Below, piece by piece: positions 6,639 to 7,894 of a stretch of DNA of 7,894 bases (positions are counted from its first letter, which is position 1; the number at the start of each line of letters is the position of its first letter). A program made the translations under genes and the position numbers. The DNA lies in assembly GCA_904502045.1 (NCBI GenBank), contig CAJGEB010000042.1:1-7894 (forward strand). The letters run 5' to 3'. The notes under the pieces were generated by a model. The model had not been told where the DNA came from and made no database searches. It saw nothing but the letters and a program-made list of their open reading frames with translations. The stretch is from an uncultured Oscillospiraceae bacterium. GTDB taxonomy: Bacteria; Bacillota; Clostridia; Oscillospirales; Ruminococcaceae.

Positions 6639-7671
6639 GTAGCGAGAAGGAATAAGGGGTATTTTCGCTTTCGAGGAAAAGCTTGTCTGAGAGTCCGGGA
6701 GTAATGAGTACCTGCATATCATCGCAAACGATAATAGCCTCAAAGCCTTGGTGATTACGCCAAAAATCCGAAGCTGAGGAAACTCCGAGAACGAGCAGAG
6801 CGGAAGAAAGAGCCTGAGCCTCTGCGCCGTTTGAAGCTATTACGGTGACGGAGATTATACCGTTGTCAGCGGGGAAAAAATCCGCGGGGTCTATAATGTT
6901 GTGGTAGACCGTGTCGCCGCGCTTGAAGTAATTTTGATAGATGTGAGAGGTAGCGACACACACGTTTGAAGCTTTGAGAACGCACATTGTGGAATCGAGC
7001 GGCTCTAAGGGGTCGGGAATGGGAAGGCTCCACCCTTTGCCGTCGGGAGTACTGCCCATTAAAAGAGTTGTGTCCCCAAAGGAGATTTTAGCATTTTTTA
7101 CATCATAAGACGAAAGAATAGACTTCATACGGTCAAGAGCGTACCCCTTTGTCATTCCTGAAATATCCATCATCATTTCGGGCTTTAATGCAACGCTGTT
7201 TTGGTCGAGGGTTATATTTTCGTATCCTATGTTGAAGAAAATGGAGTAGAGGTCATCGGTGGTCGGAATTTTCGGCAGTCCGTCATAAAATCCCCACAAT
7301 TTTACTATCGGAGCGATGGTAATATCGAAGGCGCCGAGGGTGCGCTCTGAAATATCAATACTGCGCTTTATGAGGGAGTATACCTCTCCTGAAACGGTTA
7401 CAGCACCGCCGGCTGCTGAATTTATTTTATATATATCGCTGTCGGGGTCGGATAAAGAGAAGAGTTTATCAAGGCGTTTTAATTCGTCCTCGCAAAGCTT
7501 AAGCACTGCGTCGGCATCGGAGCCGTAAGCTGACATAACAGCCGATGCTCCCATTGCGTAGCTCTGACGCTGAAAGAGCTCCTCGGAGCCGAAAAGCGAA
7601 CAGCCCGAAAAAATACTGCAAACAAAAAGCAGTATAGCCAAAACAAATATTTTCAAATTGATTTTAAGCAT
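6631..7671 (-). CDS. ApbE-like lipoprotein (FAD:protein FMN transferase family) with altered active site
   Basis: Resembles ApbE, the Mg2+-dependent enzyme that attaches FMN from FAD to Thr/Ser of exported flavoproteins. It has 346 residues, a normal length. A signal peptide with FSGC, Cys24, indicates a membrane-anchored lipoprotein. Fold landmarks are clear: YAMGASAVMSAYG (38-50), LFSLSDPDSDIYKIN (70-84), TLGAFDITIAPIVKLWG (111-127), DISGMTKGYALD (169-180) and VYHNIIDP (255-262, keeping His257). Many functional positions differ from the consensus I recall: MGT is MGA, DLGGIAKGY is DISGMTKGY, GGN is GDT (199-201), SGDYER is SHIYQN (242-247), DPxTGxP is DPADFFP (261-267), and the metal-binding D-A-L-S-T is QALSS (Gln286, Ser290). 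AAAGGAG lies eight bases before the ATG. Family membership is good; catalytic activity is doubtful, and a flavin-binding or regulatory role is possible. Confidence 0.82.
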   Translation of the reverse strand: MLKINLKIFVLAILLFVCSIFSGCSLFGSEELFQRQSYAMGASAVMSAYGSDADAVLKLCEDELKRLDKLFSLSDPDSDIYKINSAAGGAVTVSGEVYSLIKRSIDISERTLGAFDITIAPIVKLWGFYDGLPKIPTTDDLYSIFFNIGYENITLDQNSVALKPEMMMDISGMTKGYALDRMKSILSSYDVKNAKISFGDTTLLMGSTPDGKGWSLPIPDPLEPLDSTMCVLKASNVCVATSHIYQNYFKRGDTVYHNIIDPADFFPADNGIISVTVIASNGAEAQALSSALLVLGVSSASDFWRNHQGFEAIIVCDDMQVLITPGLSDKLFLESENTPYSFSLLS

Positions 7672-7693
7672 AAAAACGGCTCCTTTCAGAGTT

Positions 7694-7722
7694 ATTTTAC
7701 AACAAAGACGTCAAAAAGTCCA
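7694..7722 (-). promoter_or_regulatory. Possible promoter of the ApbE-like gene
   Basis: On the minus strand, TGGACT (7722-7717) and TAAAAT (7699-7694) are 17 bases apart. The -35 match is four of six, and the predicted start near 7687 would leave a very short leader of about 16 bases with the ribosome site at its 5' end. It is plausible but not strong. Confidence 0.35.
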
Positions 7723-7741
7723 CAAAAATGATAAATAAAGC

Positions 7742-7770
7742 TTGAACTTGAGGAGAAAGAGTAATAAAAT
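7742..7770 (+). promoter_or_regulatory. Promoter of the trmB-like gene
   Basis: TTGAAC (7742-7747) and TAAAAT (7765-7770) are separated by 17 bases. A start near 7777 gives a leader of about 30 bases before the TTG at 7808. It is divergent from the ApbE-like gene's promoter in the 136-base gap. Confidence 0.55.
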
Positions 7771-7807
7771 AAACGGGTAATACGGCGAAGAAGGGAATTG
7801 ATGGAAA

Positions 7808-7894
7808 TTGAGAATACGTCACAAGCCGTGGGTGCGCGGGGAGCTTGAAGCGTGCGGATTTTTTGTTGCCGATGCAGTAGGGCAGAAAGGAAAA
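7808..7894 (+). CDS. trmB: tRNA (guanine-N7)-methyltransferase TrmB, first 29 codons (runs off window)
   Basis: TrmB methylates G46 in the variable loop of tRNAs using S-adenosylmethionine. Only the N-terminus is present. From TTG at 7808 the frame reads MRIRHKPWVRGEL, then EACGFFV and a final GQKGK at the window edge. This matches the usual start of clostridial TrmB, in which a Met-Arg-[MILV]-Arg-x-[KI]-P segment leads to an acidic helix and a KGKW or RGRW motif; the expected Trp would be the next codon outside. An in-frame TGA at 7799-7801 leaves TTG 7808 as the only sensible start. AGAAGGG ends at 7795, 12 bases upstream, which is long; an out-of-frame ATG at 7801 sits closer to it. The call rests on a short N-terminal segment only. 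Confidence 0.72.
   Translation, partial: MRIRHKPWVRGELEACGFFVADAVGQKGK

Overview
The window looks like a chromosomal stretch from an anaerobic low-to-mid GC Firmicute, most likely a Clostridia of the Oscillospiraceae/Ruminococcaceae type. The reasons are the comEC-holA gene order, an RNase M5-like Toprim protein with a DUF4093-type tail, a class B sortase, strong AGGAGG-type ribosome sites and the MRIRHKPW start of a clostridial-type TrmB. This placement is inferred from family resemblance; no search was run.

Layout. Bases 1-5408 (+) hold five tightly packed genes, probably one operon: the 3' part of comEC, holA, an RNase M5-like gene, an MBOAT membrane protein and a DHHW/AlgX-like exported protein. 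Gaps or overlaps run from -17 to +25 bases. A strong bidirectional hairpin terminator (5410-5440) separates this operon from two minus-strand genes that converge on it: a class B sortase (5448-6446) and an ApbE-like protein (6631-7671). Both of these carry lipoprotein-type signal peptides ending FSGC. Each minus-strand gene has its own candidate promoter. At the right edge, divergent from the ApbE gene, the first 29 codons of trmB begin at a TTG codon.

How the genes fit together. comEC, holA and the RNase M5-like gene are housekeeping (DNA uptake, replication clamp loading, RNA maturation). The MBOAT/DHHW pair has the architecture of an AlgI + AlgX/J exopolysaccharide or cell-wall O-acetylation module. 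The sortase and ApbE-like lipoproteins also act outside the membrane, so the second half of the window is mainly cell-surface biology.

The main discovery is repeated loss of active-site residues in otherwise full-length, well-preserved genes. The MBOAT protein lacks both hallmark histidines (Asn263 and Phe304 instead). Its partner has HPEL in place of the DHHW signature while keeping a GDS serine. The ApbE-like protein has lost most of its FAD and Mg2+ motifs, including the metal Asp/Thr pair (now Gln286/Ser290). The ComEC C-terminal metallo-beta-lactamase-like domain has no metal ligands. The MBOAT/DHHW pair, degenerate in both partners yet intact as reading frames, is the best candidate for an undescribed system: a pseudo-acyltransferase module with a structural, transport or altered-chemistry role. 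Motif comparisons are against family consensus recalled from memory.
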